Origin: Rickettsia endosymbiont of Ceutorhynchus obstrictus
Lineage (GTDB): Bacteria; Pseudomonadota; Alphaproteobacteria; Rickettsiales; Rickettsiaceae
Reading direction: 5' to 3'
NCBI RefSeq assembly: GCF_964026565.1
Contig: NZ_OZ032162.1
Span: forward strand, 124,001-188,000
DNA: 64,000 nt
Shown: positions 44,713 through 54,071 of the stretch, piece by piece
Position numbering within the stretch: position 1 is the stretch's first letter
Layout of the letters: every line of letters begins with the position of its first letter
The notes under the pieces: model-generated
Database searches by the model: none
Seen by the model: the letters and a program-made list of their open reading frames with translations, nothing else
Told to the model about the DNA's origin: nothing
Position numbers and translations under genes: made by a program

Positions 44713-45062
44713 CTTTGATTATTAAGGTCTATACATCAAATCGCGAGCCTTGTTTGGCTCATGTATAAAAATCGGCTAGCGCAAGCTCGCTCTAAAATTT
44801 AACGTCTATACCTTAATAATCTTTGTTAACCCCAACTATGGATAAGTTATAGCTTAAAAACTTATCCATAGTTGATAATAAAAAGGCGTTGTTGCATGGC
44901 TTAAATTTTCGATGTCATTCTAGCTAAAAGCGGGAATCTAGAAAAAACACTTAAAATAAACAAAAATAATTCGCTTAAATATTTTCTAGATTCCCGCTGC
45001 TTTTATCGAGCCATGCAACAAGGTATATAAAGGCGGACGGCATGGAAGGAAATATTTATATT
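44713..45062. repeat. Repeat cluster between the small membrane protein and sdhA
   Basis: ATTATTAAGGTCTATACATCAAAT with its inverted mate TCTATACCTTAATAAT encloses a CGCGAGCCTTGTTTGGCTC segment. The 44833-44874 palindrome follows, then GGCGTTGTTGCATGGCTTAAA to CGAGCCATGCAACAAGG (about 44885-45022). No gene seen. Confidence 0.75.
44833..44874. repeat. AACTATGGATAAG-type palindrome, copy 2
   Basis: CAACTATGGATAAG and CTTATCCATAGTTG around TTATAGCTTAAAAA. Confidence 0.78.
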
Positions 45063-46868
45063 CTAATATACTCTTTTTGCCGGGGGAACAGGCTTTACTT
45101 CATCAGTTAAACTAGTAAGGGTTACCGGTTTATAGTCAATCACTATCTTCCCGTGTTCATCAATCCACGCAAGCGTATGTTTCATCCAATCGGCGTCGTT
45201 ACGATCGGGATAATCTTCCCTTGCATGTGCGCCTCGGCTTTCTTTTCTATTGGCGGCAGAATGTACGGTAATTGCTGCTTGATCAAGTAGATTATCTAAC
45301 TCTAGAGCCTCTACTAAATCACTATTCCAAATTAAAGATTTATCATTAACTGTAATATCAGCGTATTGCGCCCTTGCTTGATCAATCATTTGCGCTCCCT
45401 CATCCAGAACCTCTTGAGTTCTGAATACCGACGCATGGCTTTGCATAGTTCTTTGCATTTTAAGCCTTAATGCGGCAACCGGAGTAGCGCCGTTGCTATG
45501 CCGAATTTTATCAAATCTATTTATTATTTTTTCTAATATTCCATCTGTAAGCGGTTTATGCGGCGTACCCGGCTTAATAATCTCCGCCGCTTTTAAAGCT
45601 GCGCTTCTCCCGAACACTACTAAATCAAGCAAAGAATTTGACCCCAAGCGATTTGCTCCGTGTACCGATACACAAGCTGCTTCGCCAATAGCCATCAAGC
45701 CGTTAACAATTTTATTATGCCTTCCTTGGTCTTTATTTTCCCCGTCTTTAATTATTACTTGACCGTGATAGTTAGTCGGCACGCCGCCCATATTATAATG
45801 CACTGTCGGTAAAACCGGTATCGGATCGGTATTGACGTTAACGCCGGCAAAAATTTTAGCGGTTTCCGAAATGCCGGGCAAACGGCTATGCAAAATTTCA
45901 GGAGATAGATGATTTAAATGTAAAAATACGTGATCTTTATGTTCGCCGACTCCTCGACCTTCGCGAATCTCTATAGTCATAGCTCTTGATACTACGTCCC
46001 TTGAAGCAAGGTCTTTCGCGGACGGTGCATATCGCTCCATAAACCTCTCACCGTTGGCATTTACTAAATACCCGCCTTCACCTCTAGCACCTTCGGTAAT
46101 TAAACAACCGGCGGAGTAAATACCGGTTGGGTGGAATTGCACAAATTCCATATCCTGGAGCGGCAAGCCGCTTCTGATTGCCATACCGCCGCCGTCGCCG
46201 GTACAAGTATGGGCGGAAGTCGCTGAAAAATAGGCGCGCCCATAGCCGCCGGTAGCTAGCACTACCGTATGAGCATGGAAACAATGCATGCTGCCGTCGT
46301 CAAGATTCCATGCAACTAAACCCTTGCATTCACCGTTTTCCATTAGCAAATCAAGAGCAAAATACTCAACAAAAAACTGTACTTTATGTTTTAGAGATTG
46401 CTGATATAAAGTATGAAGTATAGCATGACCGGTACGATCCGCAGCAGCGCAAGTTCTTTGTGCCGCTTTGCCTTTGCCGTATTCCGTGGTCATTCCACCG
46501 AAAGGACGCTGATAAATTTTACCCTCGCTAGTTCTTGAAAACGGCACGCCGTAATGCTCAAGTTCTAAAATCGCATCGGCGGCATTTTTGCACATATATT
46601 CGATAGCATCCTGATCACCGAGCCAATCAGAGCCTTTAATCGTATCATACATATGCCAACGCCAATCATCTGCACCCATATTCCCAAGGGCGGCACTAAT
46701 TCCGCCTTGCGCGGCTACCGTGTGGCTGCGAGTCGGAAATACTTTAGTAACGCACGCGGTATTTAAGCCTTCCTTTGCCATGCCGAAAGCCGCCCTAAGA
46801 CCGGCTCCGCCGGCACCGACCACTACCGCGTCAAATTTATGATGAATTATATTATACGATTTTGTCAT
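45063..46868 (-). CDS. sdhA: Succinate dehydrogenase flavoprotein subunit
   Basis: 601 aa. VVVGAGGAGLRAAFG is the FAD dinucleotide fold. The His of RSHTVAAQGGISAALGN carries covalent FAD. FVQFHPTGIY, TEGARGEGGYLVN and the Arg of GVPTNYHGQ-type segments line the active site. GANRLGSNSLLDLVVFGRSAA is the family signature. It oxidises succinate in the TCA cycle and feeds quinone through SdhBCD. sdhD and sdhC lie upstream on the same strand, separated by a 270-bp repeat block; sdhB is not in this window. Confidence 0.96.
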   Translation of the reverse strand: MTKSYNIIHHKFDAVVVGAGGAGLRAAFGMAKEGLNTACVTKVFPTRSHTVAAQGGISAALGNMGADDWRWHMYDTIKGSDWLGDQDAIEYMCKNAADAILELEHYGVPFSRTSEGKIYQRPFGGMTTEYGKGKAAQRTCAAADRTGHAILHTLYQQSLKHKVQFFVEYFALDLLMENGECKGLVAWNLDDGSMHCFHAHTVVLATGGYGRAYFSATSAHTCTGDGGGMAIRSGLPLQDMEFVQFHPTGIYSAGCLITEGARGEGGYLVNANGERFMERYAPSAKDLASRDVVSRAMTIEIREGRGVGEHKDHVFLHLNHLSPEILHSRLPGISETAKIFAGVNVNTDPIPVLPTVHYNMGGVPTNYHGQVIIKDGENKDQGRHNKIVNGLMAIGEAACVSVHGANRLGSNSLLDLVVFGRSAALKAAEIIKPGTPHKPLTDGILEKIINRFDKIRHSNGATPVAALRLKMQRTMQSHASVFRTQEVLDEGAQMIDQARAQYADITVNDKSLIWNSDLVEALELDNLLDQAAITVHSAANRKESRGAHAREDYPDRNDADWMKHTLAWIDEHGKIVIDYKPVTLTSLTDEVKPVPPAKRVY

Positions 46869-47139
46869 TAAGTTAATTTTTTAAGAATTGATATATTCGC
46901 CTTATATGTTGTTTTATGTCATTCTAACTCAGTATTGTTGCGTGGATTATAAAGGTTATTATAAGTCAGGATGTCATACCGTGGCTTGACCACGGTATCC
47001 AGAAAAAACCTTAATAAGAAAGACTGGATGCCGTGGTCAAGCCACGGCATGACACCGAACGCTTTGCAAAAATACGTTCCACGCAACAACGGTCCCATTT
47101 TCATGGGAATGACATCCGAGAGCATTACTCCCTCACTAT
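46869..47139. repeat. Palindromic repeats between sdhD and sdhA
   Basis: A complete GTCATACCGTGGCTTGACCACGGTATCCAG..GGATGCCGTGGTCAAGCCACGGCATGAC palindrome (46973-47053) lies inside AGTATTGTTGCGTGG and CCACGCAACAACG ends (about 46932-47092). The block sits inside an otherwise compact operon. Confidence 0.78.
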
Positions 47140-47520
47140 TTATTGATTACCATAAAACAATGCGACAATGAAAGCTACAATCGTTAAAATGCTAAATAGC
47201 TGTAATAATATGATTAAAACGCTGCGCAATTTAACGCAGCTTATATAATCTTCAATGACTACTCGCATGCCTAGCATTGCATGATAGAAAGAAGCAACCA
47301 CTATAATTAGTAACGGTACTAAATTAAAAGGTTTTTTTAGTTCTTCAATAATAATATTTAAATCATTATTTTTATTGATTAATATAAAATATATTAGCCA
47401 CAGAGAGCATAAAGCTAACATCACACCGGTAATTCTCTGCATTAACCAATGATGTGAGCCGGTTTTTGCAGAGCCGAGACCCTTAGCTTTTGCAATATCT
47501 GTTTTTAAATTATACGACAT
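47140..47520 (-). CDS. sdhD: Succinate dehydrogenase membrane anchor subunit SdhD
   Basis: 126 aa with three membrane helices (about 30-48, 68-88, 98-120). SHHWLMQRITGVML opens helix 1 with the quinone-site Arg. SFYHAMLGMRVVIEDYI in helix 2 has the heme b ligand His and the D-Y pair near the quinone site. The gene begins 2 nt before the sdhC end (order sdhC, sdhD on the minus strand). Confidence 0.93.
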   Translation of the reverse strand: MSYNLKTDIAKAKGLGSAKTGSHHWLMQRITGVMLALCSLWLIYFILINKNNDLNIIIEELKKPFNLVPLLIIVVASFYHAMLGMRVVIEDYISCVKLRSVLIILLQLFSILTIVAFIVALFYGNQ

Positions 47521-47521
47521 T

Positions 47522-47896
47522 TTATACCCACAATAATATTGTCATTACTACTGAAGCTATAACAACGCACCAGCCGGTGATATTAATTGCTTTAATCGAA
47601 AAACAATAACCGCTATCCCAAAATAAATGACGAATACCGTTACATAAATGATAAAACCATGTGAAACTGACTAGTATTAAACAAATTTTAATAATACAGC
47701 TATTAGCAAGCTGTAAATAACTATTATCGAATTTACTAAGAATTAACCACCATACCAATATTGCTAAGGCAAAAAATAAGCCTATTCCCGTCATACGATG
47801 CATAATTGATAAAACCGAACTTATTTGCGGTTTGTATATAGTCAAATGTGGTGAAGTAGGTCTATTATCATAAATTTCTTGCTTTGTTTTTGTCAT
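47522..47896 (-). CDS. sdhC: Succinate dehydrogenase cytochrome b556 subunit SdhC
   Basis: 124 aa from ATG 47896, with AAGAG as ribosome binding site. An upstream in-frame start at 48001 would add 35 residues encoded by palindromic repeats and is rejected. RPTSPHLTIYKPQISSVLSIMHRMTG is the SdhC signature with the quinone-binding Ser/Arg. WFYHLCNGIRHLFWD has the heme-ligand His. Three membrane helices. Confidence 0.94.
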   Translation of the reverse strand: MTKTKQEIYDNRPTSPHLTIYKPQISSVLSIMHRMTGIGLFFALAILVWWLILSKFDNSYLQLANSCIIKICLILVSFTWFYHLCNGIRHLFWDSGYCFSIKAINITGWCVVIASVVMTILLWV

Positions 47897-48577
47897 ATTA
47901 TACTCTTTGTAGTCTTGTTGCATGGCTCGAATTTTCGATGTCATTCCGTGAGCTACGACGGCGTTGTTGTATGGCTCTAAAAAAGTGCCGTATAGCGTCA
48001 TTCATAAAGCTTGATACAAGCGAATTTTTCTGGATTCGCCTGTGCTCACGTACTCTAGTACGCTGCGCAGGCTCACCATTAAATTCATCTTGTCTAAATC
48101 TTTCTGAATTTAGCTGTATGTCATTCTAGCTAAAAGCGGGAATCCAGAAAAAAATAGTCATCCTGAATTTATTTCAGGATCTACTATTAAGAGATGTTGA
48201 ACCAAGTTCAGCATGACAAAGGTTAGAAAGTCTGGATTCCCGCTTTCGGGCTTTGTTGCATGGCTCGAAAAATAATAAAAATCCGTCATGGCGAAGCCAC
48301 GAAGTGGCTGTGGCCATCCAGGCTATCCCGAATATAATGAGGGATTTAATTAGAATACTAAACAAGTTTAGTATAAAAATATGTTTATACTTAGATGGTC
48401 ACGGCGCCAAGAGGCGCCTCGCCATGACGATTCCGGTAGCCATGCAACAACGCTCCGCTTTCGCAGGAATGACATCAAAAATTTGAGCCATGCAACAACG
48501 CCACTGGATTGCCACGTCGATACTACGTACCTCCTCGCAATGACGAGTTCTGTATCAATTTTTGAAGTTCATCGAGT
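47897..48577. repeat. 681-bp repeat cluster between trhO and sdhC
   Basis: Nested series: CTTGTTGCATGGCTCG, GGCGTTGTTGTATGGCTC, RPE-1-type copy 2 (47994-48120), TCATCCTGAATTTATTTCAGGA and AGATGTTGAACCAAGTTCAGCATGAC, GCTTTGTTGCATGGCTCG, copy 4 of the 143-149 bp repeat (48284-48429), then two GCCATGCAACAACGC ends and a CCTCCTCGCAATGACG arm. No gene seen. Confidence 0.8.
47994..48120. repeat. RPE-1-type palindromic element, copy 2
   Basis: Near-identical to the element inside ybeY (59281-59408) through AGCGTCATTCATAAAGCTTG, TTCTGGATTCGCCTGTGC and AAATTCATCTTGTCTAAATC; differs in GCTGCGCAGG in place of GGTAGCTTAG. Confidence 0.82.
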
Positions 48578-49315
48578 CTATTCTCTCTGTAACCAATGCC
48601 CTTCCGCAGGGGTTAAGTCGCTTGCTACCGCTCTTCTATCATCGAAAACAAAACACTCTCCTTGCCATAAATTATTTTTATTTTGAGTATCTTCCAAATA
48701 TTGTAATATTCCGCCTTTTAAATGATATACATCGGTAAAGCCTAAATTTTTTAATAGGCTAGTGGATTTTTCACATCTAATGCCGCCGGTGCAATACATA
48801 GCAATTCTTTTTCCGGCTAGAATATCTTTATTTTTTTCCACCCATGCCGGAAATTGCTTAAATGTTTCCGTATGCGGGTTAATAGCGGATTTAAACTTTC
48901 CGACTTCTATTTCGTAATCGTTGCGCGTGTCAATTACTACAACATTTTCCTTAGTAATAAAATCATCCCAATTTTTAGGATCGATATATTCGCCTTTTAA
49001 TTCGTCTATATTTAGCCTGCCAACTGCCATAGCCACAATTTCTTTCTTAACTTTTACTTTGAGCTTTTGAAAAGGATGAATATCGCTATAATTTATTTTA
49101 GTATTAACGTCTTTAGCCTTGGTCAATTTTATAATTTCTTCAAGCACGATTTGAACATTGGCAGGCGAGCCGGAAATTGAGCCGTTAAAGCCTTCGTGTG
49201 ATACAAGAATAGTGCCTTTTACATATTTTCTTTTACCTATAAGTAAAAGCTTGGGTATTAAAAACTCCGGCTCTTCTATATTAACAAAACTATAAAAACT
49301 TAAAATTGCTATCAT
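48578..49315 (-). CDS. trhO: tRNA uridine(34) hydroxylase TrhO (rhodanese-type, UPF0176)
   Basis: 245 aa. The N-terminal acylphosphatase-like domain has HEGFNGSISGSPANV. A rhodanese domain follows with VVVIDTRNDYEIEVGKF and the active-site Cys in AMYCTGGIRCEKST. The second Cys of GGIRCEK and the C-terminal HWLQRE complete the family. It makes ho5U34 in tRNA in an O2-dependent way. Length as expected. Stands alone between repeat blocks. Confidence 0.92.
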   Translation of the reverse strand: MIAILSFYSFVNIEEPEFLIPKLLLIGKRKYVKGTILVSHEGFNGSISGSPANVQIVLEEIIKLTKAKDVNTKINYSDIHPFQKLKVKVKKEIVAMAVGRLNIDELKGEYIDPKNWDDFITKENVVVIDTRNDYEIEVGKFKSAINPHTETFKQFPAWVEKNKDILAGKRIAMYCTGGIRCEKSTSLLKNLGFTDVYHLKGGILQYLEDTQNKNNLWQGECFVFDDRRAVASDLTPAEGHWLQRE

Positions 49316-49788
49316 AATTAATTAACATTAAATTTATATTATACTTTGAGGTTATTTCCGTTTTTGATGTCATTCCCGTGAAAACGGGGCGTTGTTGCAT
49401 GGCTCGAAAATTAATAAAAAACTCGTCATTGCGAAGCCACGAAGTGGCTGCGGCAATCCAGGCTATCCCGAATGTAATGAGGGATTTAATTAGAATACTA
49501 AACAAGTTTAGTATAAAAATATGTTTATACTTGATTGCCACGTCGGCATAAATGCCTCCTCGCAATGACGATTCTGGTAGCCATGCAACAACGCCTGAAA
49601 ACGGGAATCCAGGCTTTTTTGCCTTTGTCATGCTGAACAAGTTTTTCGCATCTTTTTTTAGTAGATACTGAAATAAATTCAGGATGACTATAATTTTTCT
49701 GGATTCCCGTTTTCACGGGAATGACATAGAACACGCTTTAACCTATCTGTAGAACAATACCTCATCACAACGACGTTTTGCTATCCGC
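49316..49788. repeat. Repeat cluster between htrA and trhO
   Basis: Contains the cleanest example of the GGCGTTGTTGC element (49388-49595) inserted in a GTCATTCCCGTGAAAACGGGAATCC palindrome, followed by the TCATGCTGAACAAG and TACTGAAATAAATTCAGGATGA hairpins and a TTCCCGTTTTCACGGGAATGAC arm. No gene seen. Confidence 0.8.
49388..49595. mobile_element. 208-bp transposon-like element with GGCGTTGTTGCATGGCT ends
   Basis: Ends GGCGTTGTTGCATGGCT and AGCCATGCAACAACGCC are exact inverted repeats. It is flanked by 9-bp direct duplication TGAAAACGG (49379-49387 and 49596-49604). Removal restores CATTCCCGTGAAAACGGGAATCC. The interior is copy 5 of the 143-149 bp repeat (49424-49570); no reading frame of its own. 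The same ends recur dozens of times in the gaps. Confidence 0.85.
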
Positions 49789-51498
49789 TTAATTTATCGA
49801 CAAAGGTATAAACATACTAACACTGCCTCTTTCAATTAAAAGTAAAATATTTATCTTATTTAGATTTTTGGCATCTTCGTATAATTTTTCTAACTCGTTA
49901 ATATCAATGATATTTTCCCGGTTAACGGCTAATATTAAATCACCGACTTTAAAAACGTTTCCTTCTTGGGCATTTTCTTTTTGTTCTTCCTCGATATTAG
50001 TAATAATAACACCTGATTTATCTTTAGAAATAGCAAATTGTTCTCTTAATTTATCGTTTAAATTGCTAAAAGTAATATTATTTTTTACAATGGATAGATT
50101 ATTTTCTGCTTCTTCTTCAACAACTTTTTCATCACTATCTTCTGTTGTTTCTTTTATTATTTCTTCGTTATCAACGGTAACCTTAGCTGCTAATTCTAGG
50201 TTTTTGCCGCCGCGTATTATCGTAATTTTAACTTCTTGGTCAATCGGTGTTTCGGCAACTATTACTCGTAACTTTCTAGTATTCTTAACCGCTTGACCGG
50301 CAAATTCTATTATTACGTCCCCTGATTTTATACCGGCCTTATCGCCGGGGCCGTTTTCTTGTACTTTTGCAACTATTACCCCGTTAGTATCTTTTAATTC
50401 AAGCCCTGCGGCTATTTCATCCGTTAAATCTTGAATTACTATCCCAAGGCGTCCGCGGCTAACTTTGCCGTCTTTTTTTAATCTCTCTATAATAGGCTTT
50501 GCAGTGTTGGAAGGAATAGCAAAACCTATCCCGATATTAGTACCGAGCGGTGAGAAAATAGCGGTATTTACTCCTATTACTTCCTGCTCAAGGTTAAACA
50601 TCGGACCGCCTGAATTGCCGTTATTAATTGCTGCATCGGTTTGAATAAAATTATCTACTATGTTGTTGGTATCTATATCGATATCTCGACCTTTTGACGA
50701 TATAATACCGGCAGTTACGGTACCGCCGAGATTGCCGAAAGGATTGCCTATCGCAATAATCCAATCTCCTACCCTGGCTTTATTTGAATCTCCAAATTCA
50801 ACAAAAGGTAACGGGTCAGGAAATTCTACTTTCAACAGGGCTAAATCGGTTTTGGTATCGCTACCTATTATTTTAGCCGATAGCTCGGTATTATCGGCTA
50901 GCTTAACGCTAATTTTATTTACGTTGGCAATTACATGATAGTTAGTAACGATCAGACCGCTAGGATCAATAATAAAACCGGAACCCAAAGGAACCGATTT
51001 AGGGGCTGAATCAACTTCTTCTAAATTAAGAGGGATATTAAGGCGTTCTAAAAATTCGTTAATCCAATCTAACGGATTTTTTTCACGTAAAGGCTCTTTA
51101 TCATTAGATTCGGATTTATTATTTACATATTCAATAGTCGATATATTTACTACGGCAGGTATTAACGGTTCAACTATATCGGCAAAGCTATAACGTGCTG
51201 ATTCGTTAACTTTTAACGGTACGGAACTTATTTCAGTAAAATCATTTTCTACCGTTTCGGAATTTTTCTCCGCTAATACGTGACTGTTTAGAATCAAACT
51301 TAAACAAAAGATAACGTATTTTAATTGCCGATTTTTGAAAAACAATTTTTGAAAGATGGATATATTACTCACAAATGAAGAGTTGTCATACCGAGAACCC
51401 GCCACGGTATCCAGTCCTTTTTTAAGATATTTTCCGGAGTCCGTGATTAAGTCACGGGGTGACAGTTTCCGATTCTTGAAAGATGAACGGTATAACAT
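49789..51498 (-). CDS. htrA: Periplasmic serine protease HtrA/DegP-like, with repeat-derived N-terminus
   Basis: The product is 569 aa from ATG 51498 (GTG 51504 is an alternative). Catalytic triad: His in VTNYHVIANV, Asp in TKTDLALLKV, Ser in NNGNSGGPMF. Two PDZ domains follow (DTNGVIVAKVQENGPGDKAGI and DKSGVIITNIEEE). The hydrophobic signal VIFCLSLILNSHVLA lies at about residues 61-75. Everything before it (about residues 8-46) is translated from a palindromic repeat. True translation may start later, but no ATG exists between the repeat and the signal core. It begins 11 nt after hflC, in an hflK-hflC-htrA cluster of membrane protein quality control. Confidence 0.88.
   Translation of the reverse strand: MLYRSSFKNRKLSPRDLITDSGKYLKKGLDTVAGSRYDNSSFVSNISIFQKLFFKNRQLKYVIFCLSLILNSHVLAEKNSETVENDFTEISSVPLKVNESARYSFADIVEPLIPAVVNISTIEYVNNKSESNDKEPLREKNPLDWINEFLERLNIPLNLEEVDSAPKSVPLGSGFIIDPSGLIVTNYHVIANVNKISVKLADNTELSAKIIGSDTKTDLALLKVEFPDPLPFVEFGDSNKARVGDWIIAIGNPFGNLGGTVTAGIISSKGRDIDIDTNNIVDNFIQTDAAINNGNSGGPMFNLEQEVIGVNTAIFSPLGTNIGIGFAIPSNTAKPIIERLKKDGKVSRGRLGIVIQDLTDEIAAGLELKDTNGVIVAKVQENGPGDKAGIKSGDVIIEFAGQAVKNTRKLRVIVAETPIDQEVKITIIRGGKNLELAAKVTVDNEEIIKETTEDSDEKVVEEEAENNLSIVKNNITFSNLNDKLREQFAISKDKSGVIITNIEEEQKENAQEGNVFKVGDLILAVNRENIIDINELEKLYEDAKNLNKINILLLIERGSVSMFIPLSIN
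51371..51475. repeat. Palindromic repeat read in frame at the htrA N-terminus
   Basis: On the plus strand: GTTGTCATACCGAG..CCACGGTATCCAGTC and TTCCGGAGTCCGTGATTAAGTC..GGGGTGACAG, the same family as the palindromes at 28288-28369 and 46973-47053. Translated on the minus strand it gives KLSPRDLITDSGKYLKK and LDTVAGSRYDN. Confidence 0.8.
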
Positions 51499-51509
51499 AC
51501 TCACAATAT

Positions 51510-52367
51510 TTATTTAGATAAGTTAAGATATTTAAGCAGTTCCGCGTCAGGCGAAACTACAAATAAGGTATCTTCTTTCTTTAAAGAATTTTTATATACT
51601 ATAAGTGATTTATAAAATTTGTAAAATTCCGGATCGATAGAGTAAGCGGCATTATATATTTTCGCGGCTTTCTCATCCCCTTCGCCCTTAATGATTTGTG
51701 AATCTCTGTAAGCCGTGGCTAATAATATCTTACTTTCTTTGTCAGCCCTTGAGCGAATACGCACACCTTCCTCTTGTCCTTCGGCTCTAATTTGGGTAGC
51801 CTCTTTTTCACGAGCAGTTTGCATACGGCGATAAATAGCGGCACTATTTTCTTTCGGTAAATCCGCTCTCAATATTCTGACGTCAATTACATCAATACCG
51901 AAATTTTTTGCTTCCTCGTTTACTTGATTTAAAATATTAAACATTACGTTAGTGCGCTCTGTGGTAAGAAGATTACTTAGGGATACTTTACCGATCACTT
52001 TACGCATTGAGGACTCTAAATTTCTAGTAAGTCTTATTTTAACACCTTGATAATTATGTACCGTTTTGTAAAACATTACCGGATTGTTAATACGGAATTT
52101 GGCATAAGCATCGACAATAACCCTTTTTCCATCAGCTGCTGTTAGTTCCTTTGATTCTACTTCGACATCTAAAATACGCTTATCAAAAAACTCTACATCC
52201 TGAATAAACGGAATTTTAATATGTAACCCCGGCGCTTCTATAGTTCTTACCGCTTCACCGAATTGAAATACCACGGCTAATTGACGTTGATCAACAGAAA
52301 ATAACGAGCTAGAAATTAATATTAATCCGCAAATAATCGCAAAAATTAAGTAATAAATTTTTTTCAT
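51510..52367 (-). CDS. hflC: HflC, SPFH-domain modulator of FtsH
   Basis: 285 aa with an N-terminal membrane anchor (about 4-24), then a SPFH/band-7 domain (QLAVVFQFGEAVRTI, VDAYAKFRINNPVMFYK). A long helix follows (MQTAREKEATQIRAEGQEEG, KESKILLATAYRDSQIIKGEGDEKAAKIY) typical of HflC. With HflK it forms a membrane cage around FtsH. hflK lies upstream on the same strand but 550 bp of repeats separate them. htrA follows by 11 nt. Confidence 0.93.
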   Translation of the reverse strand: MKKIYYLIFAIICGLILISSSLFSVDQRQLAVVFQFGEAVRTIEAPGLHIKIPFIQDVEFFDKRILDVEVESKELTAADGKRVIVDAYAKFRINNPVMFYKTVHNYQGVKIRLTRNLESSMRKVIGKVSLSNLLTTERTNVMFNILNQVNEEAKNFGIDVIDVRILRADLPKENSAAIYRRMQTAREKEATQIRAEGQEEGVRIRSRADKESKILLATAYRDSQIIKGEGDEKAAKIYNAAYSIDPEFYKFYKSLIVYKNSLKKEDTLFVVSPDAELLKYLNLSK

Positions 52368-52917
52368 TTAGTATTCCTTTAGTATTCTTTATTATTTTTT
52401 TGAGTTCTGTGTACCTGTCCGTCATTATGAGCATTGCCAGGTCTTGTTGCATGGCTCTAAAAAAGTGCCGTATGTCATTCTAGCTAAAGGCGGGAATCTA
52501 GGCTTTTTTGCCTTTGTCATGCTGAACTTGTTTCAGCATCTTTTTTTAGTAGATCCTGAAATAAATTCAGGATGACTATAATTTTTCTGGATTCCTGCCT
52601 TTAGCTAGAATGACATCGAAAATTTGAGCCATGCAACAACACCGCGCGCAAGGCATTGTTGCGTGGATCAAAAAATTAATAAAAATCCGTCATGGCGAAG
52701 CCACGAAGTGGCTGTGGCCATCCAGGCTATCCTGAATTACATTCGGGATTTAATTAGAATACTAAACAAGTTTAGTATAAAAATATGTTTAACTGGATTG
52801 CCATGGTGCCAAGAGGCACCTCGCCATGACGGTTTGGGTATCCACGCAACAACACCTCCTCGCAATGACGGCTTACGTTTTTACTCCTTAAACTAACACC
52901 GCCTATACACAAACGCC
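52368..52917. repeat. 550-bp repeat cluster splitting hflK from hflC
   Basis: GGTCTTGTTGCATGGCTC (about 52440), TTCTAGCTAAAGGCGGGAATC and its mate, TCATGCTGAACTTG/TCCTGAAATAAATTCAGGATGA hairpins, GAGCCATGCAACAAC, GGCATTGTTGCGTGGATC, copy 6 of the 143-149 bp repeat (52689-52831) and GGTATCCACGCAACAAC. At least two adjacent transposon-like units. Confidence 0.8.
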
Positions 52918-53967
52918 TTAATTCCCGGAAGGTTTAATAGCCATGTGGGGTAAAAGATTATTATTGATAATCGTTTTATTTGCCCCGGTTAAAACTTCTT
53001 CTGCCGTTTCTAGGTATAAGCGATCTCTAGTTAATTGCTTGTTCATCGCATATTGCTTATAAATAGCATTAAATCTTTGACTATCCCCTTCGGCTTTTGA
53101 AATTATTTCTGCTTTATAAGCTTCTGCTTCTTGGAAAATTTTTGCGGCAAGCCCACGTGCTTCCGGCAAAATTTTATTATTATAAGCTTGAGCTTGGTTT
53201 ATTTCTCTTTCTTTATCGGCTTTGGATGTTTGTACGTCTCTATAAGCGTCTATTACCTCGGCCGGCGGTTCGGCTTTTAACAATTGTACCATTTCAATAG
53301 TAACGCCCGCATTATAGCTATCTAAGATTTTTTGTGCTAAAGTCTCAATTTTATAAGTAATTTCCTGTTTTTGATCGGATAATACCCAAGAAATAGGAGT
53401 ATTGCCGATCACTTCCCTAACGGCACTTTCAACGGTAGCTTTGACTGATTCCTCAGGTCTTAATATATTAAAGCTAAATTTTTCTAGATCGCTGATATGC
53501 CACATTACGTCACAATTTAAAGCAACAATATTTTCATCGCCCGTTAGCATAATACTTTCACCGGCAACATTTTTAGTATTATCACTGCTGTTTTTACCTA
53601 AATTGCTTGTTCGATAACCGATTTCAATCCTGCGAGATTGATTAACTTTTTCTATTATTACCGCTTCAAACGGTGTCGGTAATCGGTAATTAAGACCGGG
53701 AAATCCTTTGCGTACAAAACGTCCAAACCTTATTACTGCCGCTTCCTCTCCTTCTTTTACTTCATAAATACCGGAAGCAAACCAAAGAGCTAAAAGCGCA
53801 AATACGGCTAAAATTATAGTTTTATTATTAAAGTTAAATTTAAATTGAAATTTATTAAAATCAAATTGATTTTTCCGTGGTCTTGTGAATATGTTGTTAT
53901 CATTATTATCTTCAAAATCTTTCCAAGGAGATTTTTTGAAAATTTGAATATATTTTTTGTTAAACAT
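52918..53967 (-). CDS. hflK: HflK, SPFH-domain modulator of FtsH
   Basis: 349 aa. The N-terminal cytosolic part is rich in Asn/Phe (FDFNKFQFKFNFNN), then one membrane helix at about 51-67. The SPFH domain has EEAAVIRFGRFVRKGFPGLNYRLP and VMWHISDLEKF, and a long helix ADKEREINQAQAYNNKILPEARG leads to a C-terminus ending in LLPHMAIKPSG. Partner of HflC. It is transcribed divergently from mrp with a 104-bp gap. Confidence 0.93.
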   Translation of the reverse strand: MFNKKYIQIFKKSPWKDFEDNNDNNIFTRPRKNQFDFNKFQFKFNFNNKTIILAVFALLALWFASGIYEVKEGEEAAVIRFGRFVRKGFPGLNYRLPTPFEAVIIEKVNQSRRIEIGYRTSNLGKNSSDNTKNVAGESIMLTGDENIVALNCDVMWHISDLEKFSFNILRPEESVKATVESAVREVIGNTPISWVLSDQKQEITYKIETLAQKILDSYNAGVTIEMVQLLKAEPPAEVIDAYRDVQTSKADKEREINQAQAYNNKILPEARGLAAKIFQEAEAYKAEIISKAEGDSQRFNAIYKQYAMNKQLTRDRLYLETAEEVLTGANKTIINNNLLPHMAIKPSGN

Positions 53968-54071
53968 TTTTTTGTATATTTGAAATATATTAAGGACGCG
54001 AATTTTATTATTATATATACTATACTAATTAAGGTCAACAAGCTATGAACTAAATATAAGATTAAAAAAAT

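Noticed and set aside
47897..48001. N-terminal extension of SdhC
   Set aside because: Repeat sequence lacking family similarity; ATG 47896 with AAGAG gives the normal SdhC length.
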